Assembly (NCBI RefSeq): GCF_001187865.1
Contig: NZ_LGIT01000009.1
Location: 1,364,001-1,428,000, forward strand
Length of the DNA: 64,000 bases
DNA from: Klebsiella sp. RIT-PI-d
GTDB lineage: Bacteria > Pseudomonadota > Gammaproteobacteria > Enterobacterales > Enterobacteriaceae
Reading direction: 5' to 3'
A program made the position numbers and the translations under genes. The notes below the pieces were generated by a model that was given only the letters and a program-made list of their open reading frames with translations, had not been told where the DNA came from and did not search any database. Below, one piece after another: positions 27,240 through 38,551 of this stretch. Within the stretch, counting starts at the first letter, position 1. Each line of letters begins with the position of its first letter.

Positions 27240-29066
27240 ATGTTTAAACGCCTGTTCACGCCGCTGACGCTGGTTAATCAATTAGCCTTGATTGTCCTGC
27301 TTTCTACCGCCATTGGTATCGCCAATATGGCCATTTCCGGCTGGCTTATTCAGGGAGTCCAGGGTAGCGCACATGCGATTAACAAAGCCGGTTCGCTTCG
27401 AATGCAGAGCTACCGTTTGCTCTCTGCGATCCCGCTTCGCCCGCAGGACGGTGAGCTGCTGGCGCAGATGCAGCGCACCGCGTTTAGCGAGGAGCTGGCG
27501 CATGCAGCGCAGCGGGACGGAAAAGTCAGCCAACTGACCGCGCTGCAGCAGTACTGGCAAACGGAACTGTCCCCGGATCTTCAGCGCGCGCGCGACCCGC
27601 AAACGGTGAAAGGCGAGATCGTCAACTTTGTGGACCGCATTGACGATCTGGTGACGGCGTTTGATAGCGCTACCGAAACGCGCATCCAGAGCGTGGTATG
27701 GCTTCAGCGCGCGATGGCCGTTTTTATGGCTCTGTTGCTGGTATTTACGATTATCTGGCTGCGGGCCCGTCTGCTGCACCCCTGGCAACAGCTCCTGCAA
27801 ATGGCGCGTGCAGTGAGTCACCGCGATTTTACTCAACGCGTTCATATTAGCGGGCGCAACGAGATGGCAACGCTTGGCACCGCGCTCAACAATATGTCGA
27901 TGGAGCTGGCCGGAAGCTACGCGGTTCTGGAACAGCGTGTGCGGGAGAAAACCGCCGGGCTGGAGCAAAAAAATCAAATTTTGTCTTTCTTATGGCAGGC
28001 CAACCGTCGCCTGCACTCACAGGCCACGCTATGTGAACGTCTTTCCCCGGTACTGAATGGTTTACAGGGCCTGACCTTACTGCGTGGAATTGAAGTGCGG
28101 GTGTATGACATGGAAGATGAAGATAATCATCAGGAATTTACCGGCAATTCCAGTATCCGCTGCGATGATATCGGCTGTCATTTATGCCCGCGGGATATTC
28201 CGCCGGCGGCAGGCGGCGGCACCACGCTGAAATGGCGACTGACCGATGCGCATACCCAATACGGTATTTTGCTGGCCACCCTTCCCGCCGGATGCCATCT
28301 GAGCCACGATCAGCAACAGCTGGTTGATACGCTGGTTGAGCAATTAACCGCCACGCTGGCCCTCGATCGCCATCAGGAGCGCCAGCAGCAGTTAATGGTA
28401 ATGGAGGAGCGTGCCACCATTGCCCGCGAACTTCACGATTCGATTGCCCAGTCGCTCTCCTGTATGAAAATGCAGGTAAGCTGTCTGCAAATGCAGGATG
28501 AAGGTTTGTCCGAGAGTAGCCGCCAGCTGTTAGGACAGATTCGTCATGAAATCAACACCTCCTGGGCGCAGCTTCGCGAACTGTTAACCACTTTCCGCCT
28601 GCAGCTTAGCGAGCCTGGCTTGCGACCGGCACTGGAAGCCAGCTGTCTTGAGTACAGTGCGCATTTTGGTTTCCCGGTTCAGCTTGATTATCAGCTGCCG
28701 CCACGCTTCGTGCCTTCTCATCAGGCCATTCACGTGCTGCAAATCGCCCGTGAAGCGCTCAGTAACTGCCTGAAACATGCGGGGGCAAGCGAAGTCAGCG
28801 TGACCGTTATGCAAAAAGATAATCAGGTCAAACTGGTGGTGACGGATAACGGCTGCGGCGTGCCGGACAGCGCAGAGCGCACCAATCACTATGGCCTGAT
28901 TATCATGCGCGACCGGGCACAAAGCCTGCGCGGTGATTGCCAGGTCCGCCGTCGCGAAAGCGGTGGTACTGACGTTATTGTCAATTTTATCCCCGAAAAA
29001 TCACTTTCATTACCCCAAGGAGATATCCATGAATCAACAGGAACGGGCGACCATCCTGCTTATTGA
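27240..29066 (+). CDS. narX: Nitrate/nitrite sensor histidine kinase
   Basis: Senses nitrate and nitrite at the periplasm and phosphorylates NarL. Order: TM1 (about 14-37), periplasmic sensor with the P-box ([14 protein letters not shown]), TM2 (about 150-175), HAMP, a linker with the Cys cluster [11 protein letters not shown], then the kinase domain with the phospho-acceptor His in [12 protein letters not shown] and the ATP-binding [11 protein letters not shown]. It is 608 residues, about ten longer than K-12 NarX, because the frame runs on 38 bases into narL. Confidence 0.96.
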   Translation: MFKRLFTPLTLVNQLALIVLLSTAIGIANMAISGWLIQGVQGSAHAINKAGSLRMQSYRLLSAIPLRPQDGELLAQMQRTAFSEELAHAAQRDGKVSQLTALQQYWQTELSPDLQRARDPQTVKGEIVNFVDRIDDLVTAFDSATETRIQSVVWLQRAMAVFMALLLVFTIIWLRARLLHPWQQLLQMARAVSHRDFTQRVHISGRNEMATLGTALNNMSMELAGSYAVLEQRVREKTAGLEQKNQILSFLWQANRRLHSQATLCERLSPVLNGLQGLTLLRGIEVRVYDMEDEDNHQEFTGNSSIRCDDIGCHLCPRDIPPAAGGGTTLKWRLTDAHTQYGILLATLPAGCHLSHDQQQLVDTLVEQLTATLALDRHQERQQQLMVMEERATIARELHDSIAQSLSCMKMQVSCLQMQDEGLSESSRQLLGQIRHEINTSWAQLRELLTTFRLQLSEPGLRPALEASCLEYSAHFGFPVQLDYQLPPRFVPSHQAIHVLQIAREALSNCLKHAGASEVSVTVMQKDNQVKLVVTDNGCGVPDSAERTNHYGLIIMRDRAQSLRGDCQVRRRESGGTDVIVNFIPEKSLSLPQGDIHESTGTGDHPAY

Positions 29067-29679
29067 CGATCATCCGATGCTGCGTACCGGCGTCAAGCAA
29101 CTGATCAGTATGGCGCAGGATATTCAGGTGGTGGGTGAAGCCAGCAACGGCGAACAGGGTATTGAGCTGGCAGAGGCTCTGGATCCCGACCTCATCCTGC
29201 TCGACCTTAATATGCCGGGCATGAACGGTCTTGAAACGCTTGATAAGCTGCGCGAGAAAACACTGTCCGGGCGCATCGTGGTCTTTAGCGTTTCTAATCA
29301 TGAAGAAGATGTGGTTACCGCGCTGAAGCGCGGGGCAGATGGTTATTTACTCAAGGATATGGAGCCGGAAGATCTGCTGAAGGCGCTGCAACAGGCTGCT
29401 GCCGGGGAGATGGTACTGAGCGAGGCGTTAACCCCGGTACTGGCTGCCAGCCTGCGGGCTAATCGCGCCACCTCGGACCGGGATGTCAACCAGTTAACGC
29501 CCCGCGAGCGCGATATTCTGAAGCTGATTGCCCAGGGACTGCCGAACAAAATGATCGCCCGTCGCCTCGACATTACCGAGAGCACCGTGAAAGTGCACGT
29601 CAAACATATGCTGAAAAAAATGAAGCTGAAATCACGCGTTGAAGCCGCCGTCTGGGTTCATCAGGAACGTATTTTTTAA
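29029..29679 (+). CDS. narL: Nitrate/nitrite response regulator
   Basis: DNA-binding response regulator that activates narG and represses alternative anaerobic pathways when phosphorylated by NarX. The 216-residue product has a receiver domain with Asp59 in [13 protein letters not shown] and Lys in YLLKDME, then a LuxR-type HTH ([15 protein letters not shown]). Start chosen at [16 protein letters not shown], preceded by AAGGAGAT; the frame is open further upstream within narX but that has no support. Ends tail-to-tail with ychO, overlapping by 4 bases. Confidence 0.97.
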   Translation: MNQQERATILLIDDHPMLRTGVKQLISMAQDIQVVGEASNGEQGIELAEALDPDLILLDLNMPGMNGLETLDKLREKTLSGRIVVFSVSNHEEDVVTALKRGADGYLLKDMEPEDLLKALQQAAAGEMVLSEALTPVLAASLRANRATSDRDVNQLTPRERDILKLIAQGLPNKMIARRLDITESTVKVHVKHMLKKMKLKSRVEAAVWVHQERIF

Positions 29680-31064
29680 TACTGTATACCTTCATTTTTA
29701 AAGGTCACCAGCGGTTCACTCAGCGTCAGCACGATCTCATTGGATGAGACGCGCTGCCCGCGTTCATCCTCAACCACCACCGCCAGCCGCCAGCGGTTTG
29801 GTGCACCCGGCGTTTCATCCCATGCAGGCATAATAAGGGTCCATCCTTCAGCCGAATTCCCCTTTGCTGGTGGCGTCAGACTTAACGGCTGTGTATCACC
29901 CTGCCACTGTAATGATTTAATACCATAGCGGCTGCGGATCTGCATTTTAAGTGCCACCGTCTCGCCTGATTTAAGATCCCACGGCGGCGTGGCCAGAAAC
30001 ACCGACAGCGTTTTATGCTGCCGCGATTCCATCACCGGCAACGTGCTGCGCTGAACCTCATCATAACGACTTCCGCGCAGTGAACGGCTGGCGGCAACTT
30101 CACTGGCCTCAAGCTGCTTTTTCAGCGGCACGCCGAAACGGTAATTGAGCTTTAACCCAACGTTATTCTGGCTGGTGCCGCTTTCGCCCTGCTTATGCTG
30201 CGCGCTCACGGTGACCAGCGGTATTGGGGTGTAATCCAGCCCCAGCTTGACCGCCAGCGGATTATGCTCCCCCGAGCCATTACTGAACAGATCGACACTG
30301 TTGCCGAAATACTGCTCCAGACTGAGACGGGTATTAAGATGCTGCCAGAAGGGCAGCCGCGCTGCCGCAGTGACGTCGTAGCCCCGCGCCATTCGCTGCT
30401 GGACCGTCATGGAGCTGTCATGCCAGCCCCGGAGCGGTTCATAGTAATTCGCCGACAGACGCAAATATTCCCCCCACGCCTCGGCGCCCAGCCCGGCGCG
30501 GGAAATATTTTCATCAAGCAGATTATCGTAAAAGGTGTTGTAGCCCAGCAGCCAGTGACCCGCGGTCCAGCGCTGTCCGATGCCGGCATTACTCACCAGT
30601 CCCTCTTCCTGACGAGTCAGGCCAAACTGCGTCCAGCTCAGACGATGCTCACGATCCTCAATCGGCAGGAACCAGCTTCCGTGACTGCCGGTAAAATCGC
30701 CCTCATCGTTGACCTGTAATTCGACGCTGGCACTGGCACCCGGCGACAGCCAGCTTTGTAATTGCTGATTAACCTGCGAGCTTAACGCGTCGCGGGCCTG
30801 ACTGATGGCAAAGATTCGGGCCTGCTCGCCGGTATCTAGTCCGTTGTCGGTCATACTGGCTTCACCAAAGGCCTTAACCATTTCGGCAAAGCTTTTTTCG
30901 CCCTCATGCGAAGGCTCCGCCAGCCCTAAATCCGGCAGGCCATCCTGATTATTATCGAACGGATTTTGCGCCTGCTGAACGAACGATCCTTCAGCACAGG
31001 CGCTGCCGCGTGCCAGCAGCAAGAGTATTATCGCAGGTAACGCGATGCGGAAGTGACTGGACAT
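29676..31064 (-). CDS. ychO: Inverse-autotransporter (invasin/intimin-like) protein YchO
   Basis: Outer-membrane protein of the intimin/invasin family, possibly in adhesion. A signal peptide ([17 protein letters not shown] ... ACA) precedes a beta-barrel region with YDV/GYNTFYD and the family's GVPLKKQL stretch, then one C-terminal Ig-like domain (about 340-460). The short passenger matches K-12 YchO (~464 residues). The frame is open 12 codons upstream, but the ATG at 31064 gives the proper signal peptide. Confidence 0.9.
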   Translation of the reverse strand: MSSHFRIALPAIILLLLARGSACAEGSFVQQAQNPFDNNQDGLPDLGLAEPSHEGEKSFAEMVKAFGEASMTDNGLDTGEQARIFAISQARDALSSQVNQQLQSWLSPGASASVELQVNDEGDFTGSHGSWFLPIEDREHRLSWTQFGLTRQEEGLVSNAGIGQRWTAGHWLLGYNTFYDNLLDENISRAGLGAEAWGEYLRLSANYYEPLRGWHDSSMTVQQRMARGYDVTAAARLPFWQHLNTRLSLEQYFGNSVDLFSNGSGEHNPLAVKLGLDYTPIPLVTVSAQHKQGESGTSQNNVGLKLNYRFGVPLKKQLEASEVAASRSLRGSRYDEVQRSTLPVMESRQHKTLSVFLATPPWDLKSGETVALKMQIRSRYGIKSLQWQGDTQPLSLTPPAKGNSAEGWTLIMPAWDETPGAPNRWRLAVVVEDERGQRVSSNEIVLTLSEPLVTFKNEGIQY

Positions 31065-31211
31065 TAACCCCGGAGAGTACAGGAACGTGAGCGGCATCAC
31101 ACTACCTTAGCCTTTTTGCCGACTATTTTCACCTGCGGGCGAAATTTCAGGAAAAAGCCTAACGTTGCCGCTGCGGTTTAACTACAGTTAAGGCGTCATT
31201 TACTGGAGCGC

Positions 31212-31769
31212 ATGGTCATGTTAACTACCCTGAAACCTCTGTTATACGGCGCGCTGTTTCTGTATGTGGGCGGAGCTGCCGCCGATCCGCTTTTTATGCT
31301 GCAATCGCCCGCGTTCGCGGATAACGCCATGATGGATCAACAATTCGCGGGTAACGCCCGTGATAATCCAAATTGTACCGGCAAAAATAATTCACCGCCG
31401 CTGGTGTGGAGCAATCTCCCGCAGGAGACCAAAAGTCTGGCGCTAATAGTCCACGACTCTGAAGGGGCGAAAGGGCTTGGCGTCACGCATCTGGTCGCCT
31501 ATAACATTCCACCGTCAGCCACCGGCTTCGCTGCCAATGCGCTACAGGAGGGTAAAGGGTATACCGGCGGCAAAAATACGCCGGGTAACGATCGCTGGCA
31601 CGGCCCCTGCCCGCCGCCCGGAACCGGTGCCCATCACTATGTGTTTACGCTGATTGCCACAGCACAAACGCCTGACCTGCCCGCCGGGTTGACCCGGGAG
31701 CAACTGTTCGACAGGCTGAAAGGCAAAACGCTGGCGGCAACCGGGTTGATCGGCCGCTTTGGTCAGTAA
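31212..31769 (+). CDS. Periplasmic YbhB/YbcL-family (PEBP) protein
   Basis: A 185-residue phosphatidylethanolamine-binding-protein homologue. An N-terminal signal peptide (about 1-25, cut after AAA) predicts a periplasmic location, as in YbcL. The ligand-pocket motifs are HDSEG (variant of DPDAP) and NDRWHGPCPPPGTGAHHY (variant of the GxHRY motif). Four Cys residues are few. Function is not established; YbcL of uropathogenic E. coli suppresses neutrophil migration. Monocistronic between ychO and ychN. Confidence 0.85.
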   Translation: MVMLTTLKPLLYGALFLYVGGAAADPLFMLQSPAFADNAMMDQQFAGNARDNPNCTGKNNSPPLVWSNLPQETKSLALIVHDSEGAKGLGVTHLVAYNIPPSATGFAANALQEGKGYTGGKNTPGNDRWHGPCPPPGTGAHHYVFTLIATAQTPDLPAGLTREQLFDRLKGKTLAATGLIGRFGQ

Positions 31770-31864
31770 GCCTGCGGGCGATATATTGATATCCGGCGTT
31801 GGAAGACTGAGCATTGCGCGTTAGCATAGTCTGCTCAATCCCGTAGTGTATGAAAGGAATATCC

Positions 31865-32218
31865 ATGCAACGTATTGTCATTATTGCCAATGGTGCGGCT
31901 TACGGTAGCGAGTCGCTGTTTAACAGCCTGCGTCTGGCCATTGCCCTGCGCGAGCAGCAGTCGGATCTCGATTTGCGCGTGTTTCTGATGTCAGATGCGG
32001 TAACGGCGGGCTTACGCGGTCAGAAACCGGCCGAAGGCTACAATATCCAGCAGATGCTGGAGATCCTGACCGCCCAGAACGTTCCGGTAAAGCTGTGCAA
32101 AACCTGTACTGACGGGCGTGGGATCACCAGTCTGCCGCTGGTTGACGGCGCACAAATCGGCACGCTGGTCGAGCTTGCCAGCTGGACGCTTGAGGCTGAC
32201 AAGGTATTAACATTTTAA
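31865..32218 (+). CDS. ychN: DsrE/DsrF-like family protein YchN
   Basis: A 117-residue cytoplasmic protein of the DsrE/TusD fold; the E. coli orthologue is a hexamer of unknown function. The conserved Cys motif CKTCTDGRGI is near residue 80. The start MQRIVIIANGAAYG is preceded by AAAGGAATATCC. Almost identical to the K-12 protein. Confidence 0.95.
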   Translation: MQRIVIIANGAAYGSESLFNSLRLAIALREQQSDLDLRVFLMSDAVTAGLRGQKPAEGYNIQQMLEILTAQNVPVKLCKTCTDGRGITSLPLVDGAQIGTLVELASWTLEADKVLTF

Positions 32219-32325
32219 TTGTGTAGCCCCGCTTCATATTTTTTTCTTATGGCTTAATTCCGGGCATCAAGTTTACCTGCCGTGTTGCCGATACATTTTC
32301 AAACAACACCGCAGGTATCCTCTCT

Positions 32326-34110
32326 ATGTTCAAATCAATACGCACGCGCATTATTGCCGCCACCGCGGCTTGTCTCGCCCTTGCACTGCTGCTCAACACC
32401 GTAATTAATTACCAGGTCACGAGGCAGAACAATCAGCGTTCGCAGCAGGAAATATTAACCAGCGCGCAGGGCAGTCACGGAATGGCGATTGCCGACTGGG
32501 CCGGAGCGAAACTGGCGATGATTATCTCCCTGCAATCTGCGGCCCTCAGTGCCGATCCGCTCCCGATGCTGGCGCAAATCGCTCAGGCAGGCGGCTTTAT
32601 TAATGTCTACGTCGGGTATGCCAATCGTACGGCTAAATTTTCTGATGCGAACGGCATTCCTGCGGATTACGATCCAACGATTCGTCCCTGGTATCAGCAG
32701 GTGGTGAAGGAGAATGCGCCGGTGGTTACCGCGCCTTACGTGGATGCCGGAACCGGTAAACTGGTCGTCACCTTCGCCGTCCCGGTCGTGGACAACGGTG
32801 AACTTAAGGGCGTCGTCGCCGGTGATGTCTCGATGGATAACGTGGTCGCCAACGTGCGTGAAATCCATCCTACTCCCGCCAGCAGTGGGCTGTTACTGGA
32901 CAACAACGGGACGATTATTGCCGCCAGCAACCCGGCGCTGACCCTGAAGCCGTTCAGCGAAGCCGTAAGTGATACCGATTTTACCGCACTGGCATCAGGC
33001 AAAACCGTTGAAGGCCAGCTTAATGGTACCACCAAAATGTTCTCCGCCGCGCCGGTTAAAGGGACCCACTGGCTGCTGGTCGTTGCTCTCGATCGTAAAG
33101 ATGCGACGGCCGGAATGGTGTCGTTGCTAAAAGCCTCCGCATTGTCATTGATTGTGCTGGTGCTGCTGGGTGGAGCTGTCGTACATACCATTGTGGCGAC
33201 CCTGCTAAAACGCCTGCTGACGATCCGTGATGCCATGCTGGCAATCAGTAACGGGACTAACGATTTGTCACAGCGTCTGCCGGAAACAGGTCATGATGAA
33301 ATAGCGCAAATCGCCCACGCGTTTAACGCGTTCAGCGACAAGCTGGCCGGCGTCATGGTACAGCTTCGCGATGCCAGTGCGTCAGTCCAGACCGCCGCGC
33401 GCGAAATTGCCGCCGGTAATCAGGATCTCTCTACACGAACGGAAAAAGCCTCATCAAGTCTGCGCGAAACGGCCAGTGCCGTGGAGCAAATTACCGCCTC
33501 TGTGACACAATCAACGGGATCGGCTGCCGATGCTAACGAGCAGGCGCAAAAAGCCAGCCAGGCCGCATCACGCGGTGGGGAAGTGGTTTCTCACGCCATT
33601 GAAACCATGCACACGATTGAGAGCGCCTCGACCAAAATTGGTGATATTACCAGCGTGATTGATGGTATTGCCTTTCAGACTAATATTCTGGCGCTTAATG
33701 CCTCCGTAGAGGCTGCACGGGCCGGAGAACAGGGACGCGGTTTTGCGGTCGTTGCCGGTGAAGTTCGCAATCTCGCCAGTCGCAGCGCGCAGGCGGCAAA
33801 AGAAATTAAATCCCTTATTGATGCCACCACCGACAGTGTGGCCACAGGCTCGCGCTATGTGCGCCTCGCCGGGGACAGTATGCAGGAAATCGTGACCAGC
33901 ATCGGCAGCGTCTCTGGCATCATGCGCGAGATAAGCGTCGCCAGCAGCGAACAGATGCGCGGTATTCGCGAGATCAATCAGGCGGTGAACGATCTGGATC
34001 GGATGGTGCAGCAGAACGCCGAACTGGTGGTGGAATCAGCCGCTGCAGCGGGCGCATTACAAACTCAGGCGGGCGACCTTGCTGAGACGGCGGGCCATTT
34101 TCGAATTTAA
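32326..34110 (+). CDS. Methyl-accepting chemotaxis protein with dCACHE sensor domain
   Basis: Membrane chemoreceptor of 594 residues. TM1 (about 7-28) leads into a periplasmic ligand-binding domain of Cache type ([30 protein letters not shown]), then TM2 (about 265-290), HAMP and the cytoplasmic signalling coil. The hairpin tip is [39 protein letters not shown]. No NWETF pentapeptide for CheR/CheB docking is present at the C-terminus (it ends HFRI), so it probably relies on another receptor for adaptation. The ligand is unknown; dCACHE domains often bind amino acids. Not present at this place in K-12. Confidence 0.92.
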   Translation: MFKSIRTRIIAATAACLALALLLNTVINYQVTRQNNQRSQQEILTSAQGSHGMAIADWAGAKLAMIISLQSAALSADPLPMLAQIAQAGGFINVYVGYANRTAKFSDANGIPADYDPTIRPWYQQVVKENAPVVTAPYVDAGTGKLVVTFAVPVVDNGELKGVVAGDVSMDNVVANVREIHPTPASSGLLLDNNGTIIAASNPALTLKPFSEAVSDTDFTALASGKTVEGQLNGTTKMFSAAPVKGTHWLLVVALDRKDATAGMVSLLKASALSLIVLVLLGGAVVHTIVATLLKRLLTIRDAMLAISNGTNDLSQRLPETGHDEIAQIAHAFNAFSDKLAGVMVQLRDASASVQTAAREIAAGNQDLSTRTEKASSSLRETASAVEQITASVTQSTGSAADANEQAQKASQAASRGGEVVSHAIETMHTIESASTKIGDITSVIDGIAFQTNILALNASVEAARAGEQGRGFAVVAGEVRNLASRSAQAAKEIKSLIDATTDSVATGSRYVRLAGDSMQEIVTSIGSVSGIMREISVASSEQMRGIREINQAVNDLDRMVQQNAELVVESAAAAGALQTQAGDLAETAGHFRI

Positions 34111-34124
34111 TATCGTAATAAACA

Positions 34125-34150
34125 CGCGCCCGACGCTCCAGTCGGGCGCG
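34125..34150. terminator. Hairpin between the chemoreceptor gene and chaC
   Basis: A perfect 10-bp stem CGCGCCCGAC/GTCGGGCGCG with a 6-nt loop lies between two convergent genes. No T run follows on either side, so it may act as a 3' stabilising or weak bidirectional terminator structure. Confidence 0.55.
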
Positions 34151-34154
34151 CTTA

Positions 34155-34820
34155 TCAGGCCCGGTCGGATAAGTACGCCCGGACGTTGCCTACTAGCTCG
34201 TTCAGACAATCGTCATGCATCCCCAGCTTCACCAGTTCTTCTTCGAGCGAGAAAAGATACTGCGCATTGGTTCCGAGTGGTCCGCTGGCGGCGGCGATCA
34301 GCGGCGCAATGGTCTGAGCGCGGGTATCAGACTCATAAAGCGGGTGACGCGGATCCATAATAAATACCAGCGCATTAACCGTACGCCCATCATCAAGCTC
34401 CAGCTGACACCAGGTCGGCAGATAGCAGCCGGTGATCATCTCGCGCTTCCACAACAGAGAGAGTTCATCTTCCAGGGCCTCATCACGCAGACGGTATGCC
34501 ACGCCGGTGGTGCGTCCGCCCTCTTTCAGGGCAAGCATTCGGCCAGGCTGACAGGCAGTACCCCGCCCTGCGGTCAGGCGTAAACAGAACGCGCGGTGCC
34601 AGCCCGGCAATGTTGCGGTGGCCGATTCGGTAAAATCCAGCGCCGGGTTCCACATTAGCGAACCATAACCAAAAATCCACACCGGGCCGTTGTCTGGCCG
34701 GCAGGCAAGCGTGCCCGCCAGTGAGGACGCACGCTGCTCCGCGCTCCACAATAGCGATTCATCAATCGCACCAAATGCCGTTTTACAATCGGCATTGCGC
34801 AAGAAATCACGGGTTAACAC
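34155..34820 (-). CDS. chaC: Glutathione-specific gamma-glutamylcyclotransferase
   Basis: Cleaves glutathione to 5-oxoproline and Cys-Gly in the cytoplasm. The 221-residue product has the substrate loop FGYGSLMWNP near residue 53 and the catalytic Glu in LLWKREMITGCYLP. It follows the K-12 sequence closely except for a shorter, different C-terminus. Downstream of chaB, 161 bases apart. Confidence 0.95.
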   Translation of the reverse strand: MLTRDFLRNADCKTAFGAIDESLLWSAEQRASSLAGTLACRPDNGPVWIFGYGSLMWNPALDFTESATATLPGWHRAFCLRLTAGRGTACQPGRMLALKEGGRTTGVAYRLRDEALEDELSLLWKREMITGCYLPTWCQLELDDGRTVNALVFIMDPRHPLYESDTRAQTIAPLIAAASGPLGTNAQYLFSLEEELVKLGMHDDCLNELVGNVRAYLSDRA

Positions 34821-34981
34821 GTTATTCTACCTCCACTACGACTGCGGCATCCTGCAACATTCATCGATCCTGACGCTGATGCTTTATTGCTCAGCCTGCG
34901 TTCAACGATATGCAAAATGCGGACCGGATGCAACCCTGGTGCGGTAGCTACCCGTGGATCATAACGTGGAGGCGTGGCAGG

Positions 34982-35212
34982 CTATTTTTTCTTATGCCAC
35001 TTATCGTCATCACCCTTTTCATACTCATGCTTCACCGCCGCCCATGCGACCCGGTGTGCGGTTTCCTCCCTGCTGGCATCGCCCCGGCGATCCTCTTTAT
35101 CTTTATACTGTTCCCAGGCGCTGTTGAACGCCTCTTTATAGATGTCCTGGGCATGAGCGGGCAGCACGTTGGTGACGTTGTCGGGTAGATCGCTTCTGTT
35201 TTTATACGGCAT
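34982..35212 (-). CDS. chaB: Cation transport regulator ChaB
   Basis: A 76-residue, highly charged protein (MPYKNRSDLPDNV ... KGDDDKWHKKK) once described as a regulator of ChaA. The family is soluble and helical. Divergent from chaA and upstream of chaC, as in K-12. Confidence 0.95.
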   Translation of the reverse strand: MPYKNRSDLPDNVTNVLPAHAQDIYKEAFNSAWEQYKDKEDRRGDASREETAHRVAWAAVKHEYEKGDDDKWHKKK

Positions 35213-35439
35213 AATGCTCTCCTGTTCGGGTAAACACTAAGCCTGGCTCAGGAAGTTCATCGCTGCCAGCAAGAAGATAAAATGAAAACGCAACAAACTT
35301 AACCTACTGTAATTTCATATAAATATTTCTAAAATATGAGATTAAAGCAACTCAAACACTTTTTCACCTCAGCCGTAAATAAAAGTAAAAAATCACCCAA
35401 AAACCCGCGTATTCTGCTACTTTGTGACTTTGTGTTACC

Positions 35440-35445
35440 TATAAT
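35440..35445 (+). promoter_or_regulatory. Putative -10 element of chaA
   Basis: A perfect TATAAT lies 29 bases before the chaA ATG. No convincing -35 is seen at 16-18 bases spacing, so the promoter may need an activator. Confidence 0.4.
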
Positions 35446-35474
35446 TACAATTTATGCTTATATGGAGATGGTTC

Positions 35475-36569
35475 ATGCCTCATACATCAGAGGCGGTTAA
35501 AACCCGCCATAAGGAGACCACGCTGCTTTTCCCGGTGCTTGCCCTGGCAGTGCTGCTGTTTTGGGGAAACAGCCAGTCACTGCCAGCGGTTATCGGAATT
35601 AATGCGCTGGCATTAGTCGGTATCCTGGCCAGCGCCTTCAGCGTTGTTCGACATGCGGATGTTCTTGCTCATCGCCTGGGCGAGCCATTCGGTTCACTTA
35701 TTTTAAGTCTTTCAGTCGTTATTCTTGAAGTCAGCCTTATTTCTGCATTAATGGCCACCGGAGACGCTGCGCCTACCCTGATGCGCGATACGCTGTATTC
35801 AATCATCATGATTGTGACCGGCGGACTGGTCGGTTTTGCATTGCTGCTGGGCGGGCGCAAATTCGCCACTCAGTATGTGAATCTGTTCGGCATTAAACAG
35901 TATCTTATCGCCTTGTTTCCGCTGGCTATTATCGTACTGGTCTTCCCGATGGCGCTGCCCGGCGGCAACTTCAGCACCTCTCAGGCGCTGCTGGTCGCGT
36001 TGATTTCGGCGGCAATGTACGGCGTGTTTCTGCTGATCCAGACCAAAACGCATCAAAGCCTGTTTGTTTATGAACACGAAGATGACGGTGACGATCCGCA
36101 TCACGGCAAGCCATCAGCGCACAGCAATATATGGCATACGATTTGGCTGATCGTACATCTGATCGCGGTCATTGCCGTTACCAAGATGAACGCTGCGCCG
36201 CTGGAAGCGCTGTTAACCGAGCTGAATGCCCCTGTTGCCTTCACTGGTTTCCTTGTCGCCCTGCTGATCCTTTCACCTGAAGGGCTGGGAGCGCTGAAAG
36301 CCGTACTGAATAATCAGGTGCAGCGCGCAATGAATTTATTCTTTGGCTCGGTGCTGGCGACCATTTCATTGACCGTGCCGGTAGTCACGCTGATCGCCTT
36401 TGCCACAGGCAATGATTTAGTCTTTGCCCTGGGAGCGCCTGAGATGATCGTGATGGTGGCCTCCCTGGTTCTGTGCCAGATTTCGTTTTCGACCGGGCGC
36501 ACCAACGTGCTTAACGGTGCCGCACATCTGGCATTGTTTATTGCCTATTTGATGACGATCTTTGCCTGA
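35475..36569 (+). CDS. chaA: Sodium-potassium/proton antiporter ChaA
   Basis: CaCA-superfamily antiporter that exports Na+, K+ or Ca2+ for protons, mainly at alkaline pH. About eleven membrane segments; the two alpha repeats contain SLSVVILEVSLISALM and LLILSPEGLGALKA, with the conserved acidic residues. A His/Asp-rich loop (YEHEDDGDDPHHGK) lies between them. The start MPHTSEAVKTRHKE matches the K-12 N-terminus after a short variable stretch and has GGAG upstream; the frame is open 7 codons further. 364 residues. Confidence 0.95.
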   Translation: MPHTSEAVKTRHKETTLLFPVLALAVLLFWGNSQSLPAVIGINALALVGILASAFSVVRHADVLAHRLGEPFGSLILSLSVVILEVSLISALMATGDAAPTLMRDTLYSIIMIVTGGLVGFALLLGGRKFATQYVNLFGIKQYLIALFPLAIIVLVFPMALPGGNFSTSQALLVALISAAMYGVFLLIQTKTHQSLFVYEHEDDGDDPHHGKPSAHSNIWHTIWLIVHLIAVIAVTKMNAAPLEALLTELNAPVAFTGFLVALLILSPEGLGALKAVLNNQVQRAMNLFFGSVLATISLTVPVVTLIAFATGNDLVFALGAPEMIVMVASLVLCQISFSTGRTNVLNGAAHLALFIAYLMTIFA

Positions 36570-36589
36570 CGGGTAACGGAAACGCCAAT

Positions 36590-36617
36590 AAAAAAACCCG
36601 CCGCAGCGGGTTTTTTT
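36590..36617. terminator. Bidirectional terminator between chaA and kdsA
   Basis: The hairpin ACCCGC-cgca-GCGGGT is flanked by an A run on one side and a T run on the other, between two convergent genes. The ldr/rdl toxin-antitoxin repeats that lie here in K-12 are absent. Confidence 0.92.
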
Positions 36618-36619
36618 AT

Positions 36620-37483
<864 letters not shown>

Positions 37484-37513
37484 TTATCAGGGTTAAATCG
37501 GATTCATTCCAGA

Positions 37514-38320
37514 TTAATGCAAGGTAATGTGTTTCTGCGAGATAGAATTAATTTGCGCACGGATCATTTCGCTTATCGGATCTTCCGGGCACTGCTCAAC
37601 GAAATAGTTCAGGTCCGTCAGTGCAATATGATCGCAGTCAAGCTGCGCATAGATAAGCCCACGGTCGCGAATTTCATAGGGATCGTCCGGATTAAAGGAC
37701 AGCAGTGCTTCGCTGGCGCGCAGCGCCAGTTCCATTTGTCCCTCATCCATAAGCGCCGCTTTAAGGGTATCCAGCATTTTATGCACGACTTCCGCGTTAT
37801 CAGCTTCATCGAGATCTTCGTTGAAAAGCTCCGCTATCGGGCTGATATTACCTTTTAGCCAGACTTCAAGAGTGTGCTCGTCAAGGGTGTCGCCATTGAA
37901 CGGGTTAATCAACCATATTTCTTCTGAGGTTTCGGCCCGCAGGATAAGCTGCGTCGGGAAAATCACCGGCGCCAGCGGCAGCGACAGTTGCTGTGCCACC
38001 CATAGCAGGATCGCCCCCAGCGATACCGCGCTACCCTGACGTTTTTGCAATACCTCGTCCAGCCATAATGCATCGGACAGGCGATATATGCCGCGACAGG
38101 CGCCAAATCCCCACTCTTTAAAAAATAGCTCCAGCAGCTTTTCCAGCTGACGCTCTTCACTCCAGGCCGTGCTGATCTCTTCTTGCGCCAGGCTGACCAG
38201 ATCGCCGAGCGCAGCGTAAACGGTCTGCACCGGAAAATCGTCCCGGACGGTTTCTGAAATCCGGATCACGCCTTCACACAGCGATGCTTTATTAAATTCG
38301 AAATCGGCCAACGACCGCAT
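37514..38320 (-). CDS. sirB1: SirB1 family transglutaminase-like/TPR protein
   Basis: A 268-residue cytoplasmic protein of unknown exact function (ychA in K-12). The N-terminal part has the transglutaminase-like fold (GACRGIYRLSDALWLDEVLQ-like region), the C-terminal part a short TPR (ALRASEALLSFNPDDPYEIRDRG). Length matches the family. Lies between kdsA and the decayed sirB2. Confidence 0.93.
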   Translation of the reverse strand: MRSLADFEFNKASLCEGVIRISETVRDDFPVQTVYAALGDLVSLAQEEISTAWSEERQLEKLLELFFKEWGFGACRGIYRLSDALWLDEVLQKRQGSAVSLGAILLWVAQQLSLPLAPVIFPTQLILRAETSEEIWLINPFNGDTLDEHTLEVWLKGNISPIAELFNEDLDEADNAEVVHKMLDTLKAALMDEGQMELALRASEALLSFNPDDPYEIRDRGLIYAQLDCDHIALTDLNYFVEQCPEDPISEMIRAQINSISQKHITLH

Positions 38321-38323
38321 AAT

Positions 38324-38548
38324 TTACCCCAATAACGGTATTTTTGTGGTGGCGAGTTTAATGATGATGTAGAGCACCACCAGCCCCGGCAGAAAGGCGA
38401 TAATGCCTGCTTACCGGCTGCGCGGACAACAATGACCGGACGCAACAAAACCCAAAACAATATCCATAATAACGCCAAATGGCGTCTCAGTCAGCCGCCA
38501 GCCCGGTACCAGACATAGCCGATAGTGCGTTATTGCTGTGCATCTGAC
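38324..38548 (-). pseudogene. sirB2: sirB2 remnant (5' deletion and internal stop)
   Basis: Between prmC and sirB1, where an intact sirB2 of about 130 codons is expected, one minus-strand frame reads AITHYRLCLVPGWRLTETPFG, then GVIMDIVLGFVASG, a TAA stop, then LPGLVVLYIIIKLATTKIPLLG and a final TAA at 38324-38326. The last segment is the SirB2 C-terminus almost unchanged and the earlier part matches the membrane helix before it. The N-terminal half (about 60 codons) is missing, deleted up to the prmC end. A 70-codon open frame in another register (38266-38478) is only its shadow. SirB2 is a small membrane protein of unknown role, so the loss is plausibly harmless. Confidence 0.8.
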
Positions 38549-38551
38549 ACG

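Noticed and set aside
34690..34947. 85-codon open frame between chaC and chaB
   Set aside because: Begins antisense in chaC, has no ribosome-binding site and no known family.
38266..38478. 70-codon minus-strand open frame between prmC and sirB1
   Set aside because: It runs in a different register from the recognisable SirB2 remnant and overlaps the sirB1 start; no ribosome-binding site or known domain.
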